A DNA stretch of 64,000 nt from Acidobacteriota bacterium (GCA_025463135.1 JAOAPY010000015.1:248001-312000); one strand, 5' to 3'; counted from the first letter of the stretch, positions 42,691 through 51,468 are shown. The notes: generated by a model from the letters alone, not told the origin. Program-made: numbers and translations.

Positions 42691-42752
42691 TCTCTCTAAA
42701 CTCGCTTGCCCTTGTTCTGCGGCTCAGCGCACAAGTCCGCTGTCTAAGCCGC
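42691..42752. repeat. Imperfect palindrome related to that at 6678
   Basis: TCTCTCTAAACTCGCTTGCC and CACAAGTCCGCTGTCTAAGC share words with the 6678 element (TTTAGAGAG, GGACTTGTCC). It lies between plsX and fabH. The likeness is partial. Confidence 0.45.
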
Positions 42753-43823
42753 AGGGGTTAGATCCAACTCGCGAGTTTCTGCTATCCCGCGCTCAATTCG
42801 CTCACTGGCTCGATTTTCCGAAAATTCGCGCACACTGCGTATGGCGTTTCTAATGGCGCGCGCGTTTGAGCTGCCATGTCCAATTACGACAATGCGCCTG
42901 ACACCGAGCAACGGTGCGCCACCGTATTCCGAGTAGTCCAACCGTTTCTTGATATTCTGAAAAGCGGGTCGTGCCAACATCGCGCCGGCCTTGGTGACCG
43001 CTGATGCTCTCAGTTCCCGTTTGATCATCGAGAGCATAGCGGCAGTCAGGCCTTCGGAAAGCTTGAGCATCACGTTGCCCGTGAAGCCGTCTGTGACGAT
43101 CACATCAACGGCGCCCGAGAAAACGTCACGTCCCTCGACATTTCCCACAAAGTTCAAGCTGCTGATCTGACGCAGGAGCGGGAAAGCTTCTTTCGTCAGG
43201 TCGTTGCCCTTGACTTCCTCTTCGCCGATGCTCATCAAACCGATCGTCGGCTTAACCGTTCCCAGCACTGCGCGAGAATAGGCGTCTCCCATTACCGCAA
43301 ACTGCGCCAGATGATAAGGCTTGCATTCGGCGTTGGCGCCAACGTCAATCAGCAGTGTCGGCCGCGGCGATTTTGTCGGCATAAGCGCGGCCAGAGCCGG
43401 CCGGTCCACTCCAGGCAGCATACCAATCACCATTTTGGCGGTGGCCATGGCCGCACCCGTGTTGCCGGCGGAGACAAAGCCATCAGCCCGTCCCTCGTGA
43501 ACCAACTTGCACCCGATTCTCAAAGAGCTCTTCTTCTTCCGCCTGATCCCGGTTGCAACGGCCTCGTCCATGCCAATGACTTCGGCGGCTTCGACAAGTT
43601 CGATACCGCGGTCGCCGTCACCTCGCCAGCCACACCGTCGCAATTCCGGCTCCACAATCTCCGGCTTGCCGACGAGTATTACTCCGATGCCAAAGTCTCG
43701 TGCGGCCGCCAGCGCGCCGTCAATCTCAGCATGCGGCGCGTGGTCACTGCCCATCGCGTCGAGCACTACTTTGCCCGTTAAAGGCGTTTCCTGCCTGGCC
43801 GAATCGCGCACAGCATTTCGCAA
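42744..43823 (-). CDS. plsX: Phosphate acyltransferase
   Basis: Makes acyl-phosphate from acyl-ACP for phospholipid synthesis. It has 359 residues. Typical segments are LDAMGSDHAPHAEIDGALAA, VSAGNTGAAMATAKMVIG, RPALAALMPT, LIDVGANAECKPYHLAQFA, the GLMSIGEEEVKGNDL loop and FVGNVEGRDVFSGAVDVIV. The frame opens at a TTG (43823), six bases after the rpmF stop. Since family similarity begins at VVLDAMG, a GTG nearer 43766 may be the true start. The upstream residues look non-conserved. Confidence 0.94.
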   Translation of the reverse strand: MRNAVRDSARQETPLTGKVVLDAMGSDHAPHAEIDGALAAARDFGIGVILVGKPEIVEPELRRCGWRGDGDRGIELVEAAEVIGMDEAVATGIRRKKKSSLRIGCKLVHEGRADGFVSAGNTGAAMATAKMVIGMLPGVDRPALAALMPTKSPRPTLLIDVGANAECKPYHLAQFAVMGDAYSRAVLGTVKPTIGLMSIGEEEVKGNDLTKEAFPLLRQISSLNFVGNVEGRDVFSGAVDVIVTDGFTGNVMLKLSEGLTAAMLSMIKRELRASAVTKAGAMLARPAFQNIKKRLDYSEYGGAPLLGVRRIVVIGHGSSNARAIRNAIRSVREFSENRASERIERGIAETRELDLTPAA

Positions 43824-43829
43824 AAGCCG

Positions 43830-44012
43830 CTAGCTCTGTTCTACGTGTACGATCTCACGGTCTTTGTAAAAACCGCACTTAGGACAGACTCGATGTTGTA
43901 AACGAGGTTCCTGACAATTGGGACAGAGGCTGGTCTGCGGGGCGACCAGCGCGTCATGTGCCCGGCGTTTTCCCCGGCGGGCCTTTGAGTGTCGTCTTTT
44001 AGGATTTGGCAT
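43830..44012 (-). CDS. rpmF: Ribosomal protein L32
   Basis: A 60-residue large-subunit protein. It begins PNPKRRHSKARRGKRRAHDAL and carries a four-cysteine zinc ribbon, CPNC then CPKC, which marks the zinc-binding form of L32. I chose ATG at 44012, with GGAG upstream. The yceD-rpmF-plsX-fab order is widely conserved and links ribosome and lipid synthesis. Confidence 0.97.
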   Translation of the reverse strand: MPNPKRRHSKARRGKRRAHDALVAPQTSLCPNCQEPRLQHRVCPKCGFYKDREIVHVEQS

Positions 44013-44054
44013 GATTACTCCATTGGTAAAAAGGTGAATCGCAAATGATATTTT

Positions 44055-44107
44055 GTACCGCAAGCTGCCAGCTTGCGAGAGATTCGCAAACTAACAGTTT
44101 GCGTTAC
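44055..44107. repeat. Palindromic repeat, family D, copy 2
   Basis: GTACCGCAAGCTGCCAGCTT with GCG is followed by CGCAAACTAACAGTTTGCGT with TAC. The two halves are separate hairpins. It sits between yceD and rpmF, five bases from the yceD stop. Confidence 0.75.
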
Positions 44108-44112
44108 ATTAA

Positions 44113-44679
44113 TCATTTGCGATTCGCCAGGTCTTTAAGTCCTGCCCAACGCGGATCTGAATCTCCGGTCCGGCAGTCGCATTCTTTCAAATTCCTGTCA
44201 GCGCCGCATGAGGGGCAAAACCCCTTGCAGTCTTCGCGGCAAAGTAACCGCGTAGGAACCGCGAGCAACACCTGCTCTCTCACGATCTCATCAACATCGA
44301 TCGTCTCGCCGTCAAAGACTGAAAGCGCCAGATCCGACTCTTCCAACGCCGCGGCGTGCATATTTTGATAATCGCCGGCGGTCACATACTGAAGCTTGAA
44401 CTCCGCGCGAACCGGAACATCGATTATTTCCAGGCAACGATCGCAATCAACTTGCGCCAGGGCCGTCAACCGGCCGTTTAGAAAGATCTCAGTTTCCTTG
44501 CGGACTACACGGCCTGAAATTTCAGGCGGCTCCAGCAATCGGACGCGCTCGTCACTAAAATTCAATTCGTCTTTCTGGTAGATGTGCGCGAAAGCCCCCG
44601 AGGTCCCTTCCAAACTGTCCAACTCTATCCGCACTGCCAACACCCTGCCGCCTCTGTCACGGTCCCCTGAATTAGCCAC
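44113..44679 (-). CDS. yceD: YceD / DUF177 family protein
   Basis: A 188-residue protein of the DUF177 family, which in bacteria is nearly always found ahead of rpmF. In relatives it is linked to 23S rRNA accumulation. Visible features are LTALAQVDCDRCLEII in the middle, DEIVREQVLLAVPTRLLC and the C-terminal cysteine motif CREDCKGFCPSCGADRN followed by CDC, likely zinc binding. The start codon is GTG. Confidence 0.9.
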   Translation of the reverse strand: MANSGDRDRGGRVLAVRIELDSLEGTSGAFAHIYQKDELNFSDERVRLLEPPEISGRVVRKETEIFLNGRLTALAQVDCDRCLEIIDVPVRAEFKLQYVTAGDYQNMHAAALEESDLALSVFDGETIDVDEIVREQVLLAVPTRLLCREDCKGFCPSCGADRNLKECDCRTGDSDPRWAGLKDLANRK

Positions 44680-44879
44680 TATGGCACAAAAGGGTTAATT
44701 ATAGCGACCAGACTCTCCCTGTCAACGCGGGGGATAGATCAGAGGCTTTGGAGCGCGACGAGCTGTCGTCGCTTTGGTCTCTGCGAACTGTCGCGGGAGG
44801 CACTCCCAAGGGCAACCTTGACTCATGCCGCAGCGAGCCGCCGCAGACGAAAGCAGTGCTCACGCCACCGCACACCAGA

Positions 44880-46082
44880 TCATTTCGCGGTCACAAACAC
44901 CTTGAGGGCGTCTTCGCGCAGGGCCCTGGCCAGGCGCAAATCACCTCCGGTCAGCAACCGTTTGCGTCTTCCAGTACCCGTGCGGAAGAGAGTTGGCTCA
45001 CCCTTTAGGAATTTGTTCTGTGGCAGTGAGAGCCTGGCGGCGGCGGCCTTTTCAAAGGCAAAACGTGCCGATTCCGCATTTCCGACTCGCCTGTAAACGA
45101 GACCCAGAAGGTGAAGAGCTTCGCCGTAGGTCGAATCCATCTCAACTGCCTTTAACAGGTAACGAGTAGCCAGCCCATCTCGGCCTAGTTGGTAGTAAAG
45201 ACAGCCGAGCGCGTAATGCGCTTCGGGCGAAGGCTTGGACGCCAACGCCAGTTTGAATTCGCGCACGGCCTTTTCCCATTTCTGTTCCGCGACAAACAGC
45301 CTGCCCAGGCCGTAGTGCGCCGCGAACGATGGCCCCGCACGCCGGGTGGTCGCCTCGAGCAATTCCCTTGCCTGCTCAGTCTCGCCTTCGTCGCCACAGG
45401 CCAGACCCAGCAATAGCAGTACATGATTGTCGTCCGGAACGATGGCAATTGCTTTGGCCAGAAACTGGCGCGCCAGTTTCATATTGCCGGTCTGGAAGAA
45501 TTGTTCGCCGATAAATGATAATAACTGGCCGTTCTCTGGATCTTTCTCTGCTGCCCGCTGCAGCAACTGAATAGCGGCGGCGTTTTGCGCTTCGACCAGT
45601 TGGAAAGCTTCTCCTATGAGAGCTTCGAAAGAACGACGATCGGCGCCACGGTAACTGCCGGTGATTTTGCCCTGGACGTGAGCGCGTCGGCTGGTCTGTT
45701 CCTGCGCCAACGCATCCTGCTCACAGCGTTGCTGCCATAACCGCTCCAGCTTGTCGTTCTCGACAACCCCGTCATCATCCAGCAGGCCAATCAGCGATTT
45801 CAGCAAGGCCCGATCAAGATAGGAATTCTGCGCCTGGCGCAACACGAGATCGAGCGCGCGTTCCATGCGGTCAGTCAATCGTCCCAGACGGTTCTCGAGT
45901 ACGGAGACTCGCTCGAGAATATGTTCTTCCGCCTCGCCGGCGCCGTCCAAATTGTCGTACCGCATCGATGCCGGCTCAACCACGATCATCAAGCGGGTGC
46001 CGCAACGAAAACAAAAATCCTGGCCCAGCAAATTCGCCGCCAGGCATTTTTGACAATAATGGGCTATCTCGTTCGCTTGCAC
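44880..46082 (-). CDS. TPR protein with N-terminal zinc ribbon
   Basis: A 400-residue cytoplasmic protein. Residues 8-30 form a zinc ribbon (HYCQKCLAANLLGQDFCFRC). Residues 35-110 are helical and probably coiled (LENRLGRLTDRMERALDLV). From about 160 to 360 there are five or six TPR units, such as AAHYGLGRLFVAEQKWEKA and AHYALGCLYYQLGRDGLA. No catalytic motif is visible, so it is most likely a scaffold. The start is GTG. It is read with yceD downstream, but the 200-base gap (44680-44879) makes co-transcription uncertain; I see nothing in that gap. Confidence 0.78.
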   Translation of the reverse strand: MQANEIAHYCQKCLAANLLGQDFCFRCGTRLMIVVEPASMRYDNLDGAGEAEEHILERVSVLENRLGRLTDRMERALDLVLRQAQNSYLDRALLKSLIGLLDDDGVVENDKLERLWQQRCEQDALAQEQTSRRAHVQGKITGSYRGADRRSFEALIGEAFQLVEAQNAAAIQLLQRAAEKDPENGQLLSFIGEQFFQTGNMKLARQFLAKAIAIVPDDNHVLLLLGLACGDEGETEQARELLEATTRRAGPSFAAHYGLGRLFVAEQKWEKAVREFKLALASKPSPEAHYALGCLYYQLGRDGLATRYLLKAVEMDSTYGEALHLLGLVYRRVGNAESARFAFEKAAAARLSLPQNKFLKGEPTLFRTGTGRRKRLLTGGDLRLARALREDALKVFVTAK

Positions 46083-46095
46083 TTAATACTCCGAC

Positions 46096-46184
46096 GGTCC
46101 GACGAACTTCAGTTTGTTGTTTGTACTGCTGATAATTCGAGTTGCATCAAATCCAGACTATCGACAAACTGAACTTTGTCGGTC
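46096..46184. repeat. Palindromic repeat, family B, copy 4
   Basis: The left arm is GTCCGACGAACTTCAGTTTG and the right arm is GACAAACTGAACTTTGTCGG. It touches the stop codon of the dehydrogenase gene (46185-46187) and lies 13 bases before the TPR gene start. Confidence 0.88.
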
Positions 46185-47030
46185 TCAATACTCATAAAAT
46201 CCGCGACCGGTTTTTCGTCCCAGCCATCCAGCCGCGACATAACGTTTTAATAACGGGCAGGCCCGATACTTCGAATCTCCCAGACCGTCGTACAACACAG
46301 TCATGATTGCCAGACAGACATCAAGCCCGATGAAGTCAGCTAACTCCAGTGGGCCCATCGGGTGATTCATTCCCAGCTTCATAATGCCGTCAATACTCTC
46401 GCGCGTCGCCACGCCTTCATAAAGAGTAAATACCGCCTCGTTAATCATCGGCATCAAAACGCGATTTGAAACGAAGCCGGGCGAGTCCTGGCAATCCAAC
46501 GATGTCTTATCCATTTTCTCGGCCAGCCCACGAACTCGCTCGTAAGTTGCATCGGAGGTCGCCATGCCCCTAATCACTTCCACCAGCTTCATCACCGGCA
46601 CCGGATTCATGAAGTGCATACCAATGACTTTGTCCGGACGGCGTGTGACCGCACCTAATTTCGTAATAGAGATAGACGAAGTGTTCGAAGCGAGTATTGC
46701 TTCCGATCCGGTGATCTCGTCCAACAGTTTAAAGACTTCAGTCTTCGCCGCCAGGTCTTCCGTTATGGCTTCGATCACAAATGAAGCATCGCGCAATGAC
46801 TCGAGTTCCGTAGTCGTCGTTATACGCGCAACAATTGAACTCTTTTCATCTTCCTTGAGCCGCTCTTTGTCGACGTCACGCTGCAGGTTCTTGCCAATTG
46901 CTGCCATTCCGCGTTGCAGAAATTCTTCTTTGACGTCCCGCAATATCACAGAGTAGCCGGCGCGCGCCGCAACCTGCGCAATACCATTGCCCATGGTGCC
47001 GGCGCCAATGACTCCGATAATCTCAGCCAC
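46185..47030 (-). CDS. 3-hydroxyacyl-CoA (3-hydroxybutyryl-CoA) dehydrogenase
   Basis: NAD(P)-dependent oxidation of 3-hydroxyacyl-CoA to the 3-oxo form, or its reverse. The N-terminal Rossmann motif is GVIGAGTMGNGIAQVAARAG. Catalytic features include MHFMNPVPVMKLVEVI (with His) and NRVLMPMINEAVF, and FYEY ends the protein. I use GTG at 47030, where GGAG lies nine bases upstream and family sequence begins. A TTG at 47063 is possible. It follows thiolase closely and precedes the TPR gene. Together with thiolase it could run acetoacetyl-CoA/3-hydroxybutyryl-CoA interconversion. Confidence 0.93.
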   Translation of the reverse strand: MAEIIGVIGAGTMGNGIAQVAARAGYSVILRDVKEEFLQRGMAAIGKNLQRDVDKERLKEDEKSSIVARITTTTELESLRDASFVIEAITEDLAAKTEVFKLLDEITGSEAILASNTSSISITKLGAVTRRPDKVIGMHFMNPVPVMKLVEVIRGMATSDATYERVRGLAEKMDKTSLDCQDSPGFVSNRVLMPMINEAVFTLYEGVATRESIDGIMKLGMNHPMGPLELADFIGLDVCLAIMTVLYDGLGDSKYRACPLLKRYVAAGWLGRKTGRGFYEY

Positions 47031-47069
47031 TCTCAATTGCTCCGCATTCACTGTTATTGTCAACGGTCG

Positions 47070-48257
47070 TTACCGTTCCACCGCCATCGCCACCGCGTTC
47101 CCACCGCCAAGACAAAGGGAAATAATCCCGCGATGCACATTGCGTCGTTTCATTTCGAAGAGCATGGTGGTCAGCAGGCGCGAACCCGACTGGCCGATCG
47201 CGTGGCCCAAAGCCACGGCGCCGCCGTTGACGTTCACACGCGCGGGATCCAGACCCAATTCGCGTGTAATTGCTACCGCCTGTACTGAAAACGCTTCGTT
47301 CAGCTCGATCAAATCGACTTCATTCAAGGACCAGCCGGCTTTGCGCAAGACCTTTTTGATCGCTTCGACTGGCGCCATCATTACCATCGCCGGCTCCAGG
47401 CCCGAAGTCGCCTGAGCAGCTATGCGGGCCATCGGCTCGACGCCCAGGGCCCTCGCCCGCTCCAGTGAAGTAACAACCACAGCGGAAGCCCCATCATTTA
47501 CGCCGGGAGCGTTGCCGGCCGTGACTGTTCCGTCCTTTTGGAAAGCCGGCTTTAGTTTGGCCAGGACCTCGATCGAAGTATCTTCTCGCACCGTTTCATC
47601 GGTATCAAAGATGACGGCAGCGCCCTTCTTTTGTGGAATCTCGACCGGCACAATTTCATCTTTGAAGTAGCCGGCCTTAATCGCCGCTGCTGCTTTGCGG
47701 TGCGAGTTGAGCGCGTACTCGTCCTGCTCCGCGCGACTCACGCTGTACTTCTCTGAGACTACTTCGCCGGTGCAGCCCATGTGGTAATTATTGTAGGAGT
47801 CCCACAGCCCGTCATTAATCATGGCATCGATCAGCACGCCGTTACCCAGACGATAACCCTCGCGCGCTTTGGGAAGCAGGTAAGGCGCGTTGGACATCGA
47901 CTCCATTCCGCCGGCCACGACTATGTCCGTGTCGCCAAGTTGAATTCCCTGGGCCGCCATCATCACGGACTTGAGACCAGAACCACACACCTTGTTGATA
48001 GTCACTGCCGAAACCGCCGGTAACAAGCCGCCGTGCAAAGCAGCCTGGCGCGCAGGGTTCTGGCCCAGGCCGGCCTGAATTACGCAACCCATAATTACTT
48101 CGTCGACATCTTCGGGCGCCACTCGGGCACGCTTTACACTCTCGCGCACTACGATGGCGCCGAGTTCAGTTGCTTTGAAGTCCTTCAAAGAACCGAGAAA
48201 TTTTCCCACCGGTGTGCGTACTGCGCTAATGATTACCGCGTCTCTGAATTCAGGCAT
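47070..48257 (-). CDS. Acetyl-CoA acetyltransferase (thiolase)
   Basis: Joins two acetyl-CoA, or cleaves 3-oxoacyl-CoA. The reactive Cys is in [16 protein letters not shown] near 90, and the others are [20 protein letters not shown] (His) and [17 protein letters not shown] (second Cys). [20 protein letters not shown] opens the protein. I start at ATG 48257; a TTG at 48272 would add five residues. The dehydrogenase follows within about 40 bases. With etfBA and the fab genes nearby, this is a region rich in acyl-CoA metabolism. Confidence 0.95.
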   Translation of the reverse strand: MPEFRDAVIISAVRTPVGKFLGSLKDFKATELGAIVVRESVKRARVAPEDVDEVIMGCVIQAGLGQNPARQAALHGGLLPAVSAVTINKVCGSGLKSVMMAAQGIQLGDTDIVVAGGMESMSNAPYLLPKAREGYRLGNGVLIDAMINDGLWDSYNNYHMGCTGEVVSEKYSVSRAEQDEYALNSHRKAAAAIKAGYFKDEIVPVEIPQKKGAAVIFDTDETVREDTSIEVLAKLKPAFQKDGTVTAGNAPGVNDGASAVVVTSLERARALGVEPMARIAAQATSGLEPAMVMMAPVEAIKKVLRKAGWSLNEVDLIELNEAFSVQAVAITRELGLDPARVNVNGGAVALGHAIGQSGSRLLTTMLFEMKRRNVHRGIISLCLGGGNAVAMAVER

Positions 48258-48332
48258 TTTATTTTCCGCCAATCCTTTTTATTCCCTCTTTACCATTTAC
48301 TCTTTACCAAATTGAGTGTCAAGGAGGGTAAG

Positions 48333-48403
48333 GTAACGCAAACTCTTAGTCCGCGACCACGTTGAATGCCATCCATGCTTCGCAAACTAACAGTTTGCAT
48401 TAC
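48333..48403. repeat. Palindromic repeat, family D, copy 3
   Basis: The left arm is GTAACGCAAACTCTTAGTCC and the right arm is CGCAAACTAACAGTTTGCAT with TAC. The interior ACGTTGAATGCCATCC matches the copy at 27587. It lies between the divergent thiolase and nucleotidyltransferase genes. Confidence 0.78.
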
Positions 48404-48446
48404 AAAAAAGCCAAACCCGGACACGACCCCATTGAATGCAACCAAA

Positions 48447-48475
48447 TTGAAACCGCATCGCGCGAGTGCTAGACT
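48447..48475 (+). promoter_or_regulatory. Predicted sigma-70-type promoter
   Basis: TTGAAA at 48447-48452 and TAGACT at 48470-48475 are 17 bases apart, close to the consensus. The start of transcription would be near 48482, 40 bases before the nucleotidyltransferase ATG. The match is by eye. Confidence 0.6.
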
Positions 48476-48521
48476 CAACCGTGCTATTCAACCTCCACTA
48501 TCACAAGTCGGTAACTAGAAC

Positions 48522-49571
48522 ATGCAGGCATTGATTCTGGCCGGCGGCAAGGGCACGCGTCTTCGTCCGCTGACTGTTTACACTCCAAAACCAATCGTTC
48601 CAATCTGTAATCGTCCGTTTCTGCTTTACCAGATTGACACCTTGCGACGGGCCGGCATTACGGACATAACGCTTTCGTTGTCTTATCAGCCGGACAAGAT
48701 CGAGCAGTTGCTCGGCGACGGTTCGGACCATGGCGTGAAACTGCGCTATACGGTTGAGCCACAACCGATGGGGACCGCCGGCGCTTACAAATTTGCCGAA
48801 GATCTAATCCGCGAACGCACCGTCGTTTTCAACGGCGATATTCTGACCGATCTGGATCTTAAGACGGTCATTCGCGAACACAACGATCGCAAGGCCCTGG
48901 CAACTGTAGTTCTGGCGCCAGTCGAAAACCCACGCGCGTACGGTTTGGTCGAGACCGAAAGCGACGGGCGCATCCGCCAGTTTCTGGAAAAGCCTGACGA
49001 AGACAAGATTACGGTGAATACCATCAACGCCGGAACCTACGTGCTTGAGCCAAAGGTTCTGGACTTTATTCCCGCCGGCGAAAATCATTCATTCGAATAC
49101 GGGTTGTTTCCGAATCTATTGGAACGGAAAGAAGCTTTTTACGCACACATCCCGCAGCGCACCTATTGGATCGATATCGGCACTCCCGAACGATACCTTC
49201 AGGTCCATCAGGATCTCCTGGCCAACCGCGTCGCGCGGATTCACATAAAAGAACGAAGGGGAAATTTCGAATCGGCCACCATCGCGGAAATTGATGAGCT
49301 TTCAATGATCGGCGACGACTGTCAAATAAAGCCAGGCGCGCAGATAATTAATTCCGTGCTGGGGGCGGGATGCTTTTTGGAAGAGCGCGCGCGGGTTGAG
49401 AACTCAGTCATTTGGCCGCATACCAGGGTCGGGACCGCTGCCACCGTCAGGAATGCCATCGTGGGACGCGGTTGTCACATCGGTCGCTCGGCAACTGTTG
49501 CCGCGGGATCCGTATTGGGTGACAAGACTTCCCTGACGGACTACACCATGACCGGAGAAATCAAATCGTGA
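48522..49571 (+). CDS. Sugar-phosphate nucleotidyltransferase with hexapeptide C-terminus
   Basis: Makes an NDP-sugar, probably GDP-mannose or a related one. The N-terminal nucleotidyltransferase domain (1-235) opens LILAGGKGTRLRPLTVYTPK, with FNGDILTDLDL, NAGTYVLEP and YWIDIGTPERYLQVH. The C-terminal 100 residues form a left-handed beta-helix of hexapeptides (IKPGAQIINSVLGAGCFLEE, IWPHTRVGTAATV). This fits the mannose-1-phosphate guanylyltransferase type. The stop overlaps the phosphomutase start as GTGA. The pair would supply activated sugar for polysaccharide or glycoprotein synthesis. Confidence 0.9.
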   Translation: MQALILAGGKGTRLRPLTVYTPKPIVPICNRPFLLYQIDTLRRAGITDITLSLSYQPDKIEQLLGDGSDHGVKLRYTVEPQPMGTAGAYKFAEDLIRERTVVFNGDILTDLDLKTVIREHNDRKALATVVLAPVENPRAYGLVETESDGRIRQFLEKPDEDKITVNTINAGTYVLEPKVLDFIPAGENHSFEYGLFPNLLERKEAFYAHIPQRTYWIDIGTPERYLQVHQDLLANRVARIHIKERRGNFESATIAEIDELSMIGDDCQIKPGAQIINSVLGAGCFLEERARVENSVIWPHTRVGTAATVRNAIVGRGCHIGRSATVAAGSVLGDKTSLTDYTMTGEIKS

Positions 49572-50992
49572 CCAGGACTCTGGCGCCAATTCGGTTTGGT
49601 ACCGACGGATGGCGAGCCATCATTGCGCAGGACTTTACTTTTGCGAACGTCGAGCGCGTGGCCCAGGCCTATGCGGCGCATCTATCGGAACAGGCAGCGA
49701 CCTCGGGCGCAACACTCGTAGTCGTCGGCTACGATCGTCGCTTTCTCTCGGACAAGTTTGCGCGACGCGCCTGCGAGATTCTGATTGGTAACGGATTGCG
49801 AGTGGCTCTGTTTCCACACGACACTCCAACGCCGTTAATTTCCTGGGCAGTAAAAGTTTTGCAAGCCATCGGTGGTATCGTCATTACCGCTTCTCACAAC
49901 CCATTCGATTTTAATGGCTTCAAGATCAAGGCTCCGTGGGGCGGAAGCGCGCCACCTGAAACCACCACCGCAGTGGAACGGCTGGTTGATGTATCGCTGC
50001 CGAAACGAGCAGAACTTTTGGTGGATGGAAGAGAATTGCTCGCACCAGCAGTCGAGAGTTATCGCCAGCAAATTGAATCCTACGTGGATCTCGAGCGCCT
50101 GAGGACGGCAATCGGTACTGTCATCATCGATCCCATGCATGGTACAGGCGGGCGTTGGGTTGAAGGATTTCTGTCAGGTGGGACGTTAATGGTTGAGACC
50201 ATTCGCGCCAATCGCGATCCGCTTTTTGGAGGCATTAATCCTGAGCCCATCGATCGCAATCTCGCTGCGTTAAGACAGCGGGTGATTGACTCGCAGGCCT
50301 TTCTCGGGCTGGCTACGGACGGTGACGCCGACCGCATCGGTGCAGTTGACGAGCGCGGCCAAACGATGACGATGCACGATGTCGTCCCGTTGCTGCTCTT
50401 GCATCTGGCGCGCCGACGAAAGATGACCGGCGGCGTGGTTCGCACTTTCTCTCAATCCGTTTTGACCAGCCGCATCGCTGCCGCCCATGGCCTAAAGCTT
50501 TACGAGACGCCGATAGGTTTCAAGTACATTGCCGATCTGATGCTGCATGAAGACATCCTCATTGGCGCGGAAGAGTCCGGAGGCATCGGCGTCAAGGGAC
50601 ATATTCCGGAGCGCGACGGGATCTTGAATTCTCTGCTCTTCCTCGAAGCCGTCATCTCTGCCGGCAAGCCGCCATCAGAAATGCTGCGCGAGCTTCATAA
50701 AGAATTCGGCGAGTTTTATTTTGGGCGCCGCGACCTGCACGTCGCAGTGGAAGCAGGTAAGGAGTTGGCGGCGCGTCTTGCTTCGGATCCTCCCGCGGAG
50801 CTCGGGGGGTTTGAAGTCGTAAACGTCGCTACAGTTGACGGCACCAAACTCGAGTTCAAAGACGAATCGTGGCTGCTCTTCCGGCAGTCCGGTACCGAAC
50901 CGGCCTTACGTATTTACTGCGAAGCCACCTCGGCGCAAAAGATGGCGTCGCTGCTGGCCGCAGGTGTTGCCCTGGCTCCTCACAATTCGTAG
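49568..50992 (+). CDS. Phosphoglucomutase/phosphomannomutase
   Basis: Isomerises hexose 6-phosphate to 1-phosphate, the substrate of the enzyme encoded just upstream. It has 474 residues. The catalytic Ser is in GIVITASHNPFDFNGFK near 103, the metal loop is ATDGDADRIGA near 254, the sugar-binding loop is GAEESGGIGVKGH and the phosphate-binding loop is FRQSGTEPALRIY. The start is GTG, overlapping the previous stop. The family is certain; the preferred hexose is not. Confidence 0.94.
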   Translation: MTRTLAPIRFGTDGWRAIIAQDFTFANVERVAQAYAAHLSEQAATSGATLVVVGYDRRFLSDKFARRACEILIGNGLRVALFPHDTPTPLISWAVKVLQAIGGIVITASHNPFDFNGFKIKAPWGGSAPPETTTAVERLVDVSLPKRAELLVDGRELLAPAVESYRQQIESYVDLERLRTAIGTVIIDPMHGTGGRWVEGFLSGGTLMVETIRANRDPLFGGINPEPIDRNLAALRQRVIDSQAFLGLATDGDADRIGAVDERGQTMTMHDVVPLLLLHLARRRKMTGGVVRTFSQSVLTSRIAAAHGLKLYETPIGFKYIADLMLHEDILIGAEESGGIGVKGHIPERDGILNSLLFLEAVISAGKPPSEMLRELHKEFGEFYFGRRDLHVAVEAGKELAARLASDPPAELGGFEVVNVATVDGTKLEFKDESWLLFRQSGTEPALRIYCEATSAQKMASLLAAGVALAPHNS

Positions 50993-50998
50993 GCGTGG

Positions 50999-51017
50999 CA
51001 TGGGCCTCTCGCCCATG
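50999..51017. repeat. Small hairpin after phosphomutase gene
   Basis: CATGGGC and GCCCATG are separated by five bases, and lie six bases after the stop codon. There is no T-run, so it is a weak candidate for a terminator. Confidence 0.4.
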
Positions 51018-51151
51018 GATCCGCGCGACTCGCCCTTCGCCAGGAAAGCATTTTCCCTCAGTCAGAATCCGAAGAATCCCCAGTGGGCGGCACAAAGCTT
51101 GCTGAGCTCATCCTCGAACCGTGAAGAGACTGTCTGAGGAGGATCAAGATT

Positions 51152-51304
51152 ATGGGGCTCATTCTACTAATTATCCTGGTGTTATTGCTTTTGGGTGCCA
51201 TTCCCAGTTGGCCGCATAGCAGAAACTGGGGTTATGGACCAAGCGGCGGCATTGGTTTGATTCTGGTTATCGTTTTGATACTGGTGCTGCTCCGAGTGTT
51301 CTAG
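51152..51304 (+). CDS. Small DUF3309-like membrane peptide
   Basis: A 50-residue protein. Two hydrophobic segments (GLILLIILVLLLLGAIPSW and GLILVIVLILVLLRVF) flank a short loop with WPHSRNWGYGPSG. This matches the DUF3309 family of tiny two-helix proteins, whose role is unknown. A strong ribosome binding site, GAGGAGG, lies nine bases before the ATG. It falls between the phosphomutase and mutM and is followed at once by repeat B. Confidence 0.85.
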   Translation: MGLILLIILVLLLLGAIPSWPHSRNWGYGPSGGIGLILVIVLILVLLRVF

Positions 51305-51318
51305 AATGATGCTTCGGT

Positions 51319-51456
51319 GTCCGACAAACTTCAGTTTGTCGTTTATCGTAGGACAAGCCGCCAGCGTGCCGTTGATGCGCAGTGCGATGGCCGGCAGCCT
51401 GCGCACTACCGCTAACGACAAACTGAAGTTTGTCGGGCGTGATAGTTGTCGGACAT
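51319..51456. repeat. Palindromic repeat, family B, copy 5
   Basis: The left arm is GTCCGACAAACTTCAGTTTG; CGACAAACTGAAGTTTGTCG and a second GTTGTCGGACA end the right side. The interior holds a further pair, GATGCGCAGTGCG and GCCTGCGCACTAC. It runs up to the mutM start. Confidence 0.88.
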
Positions 51457-51468
51457 ACTAGCGGGCAG

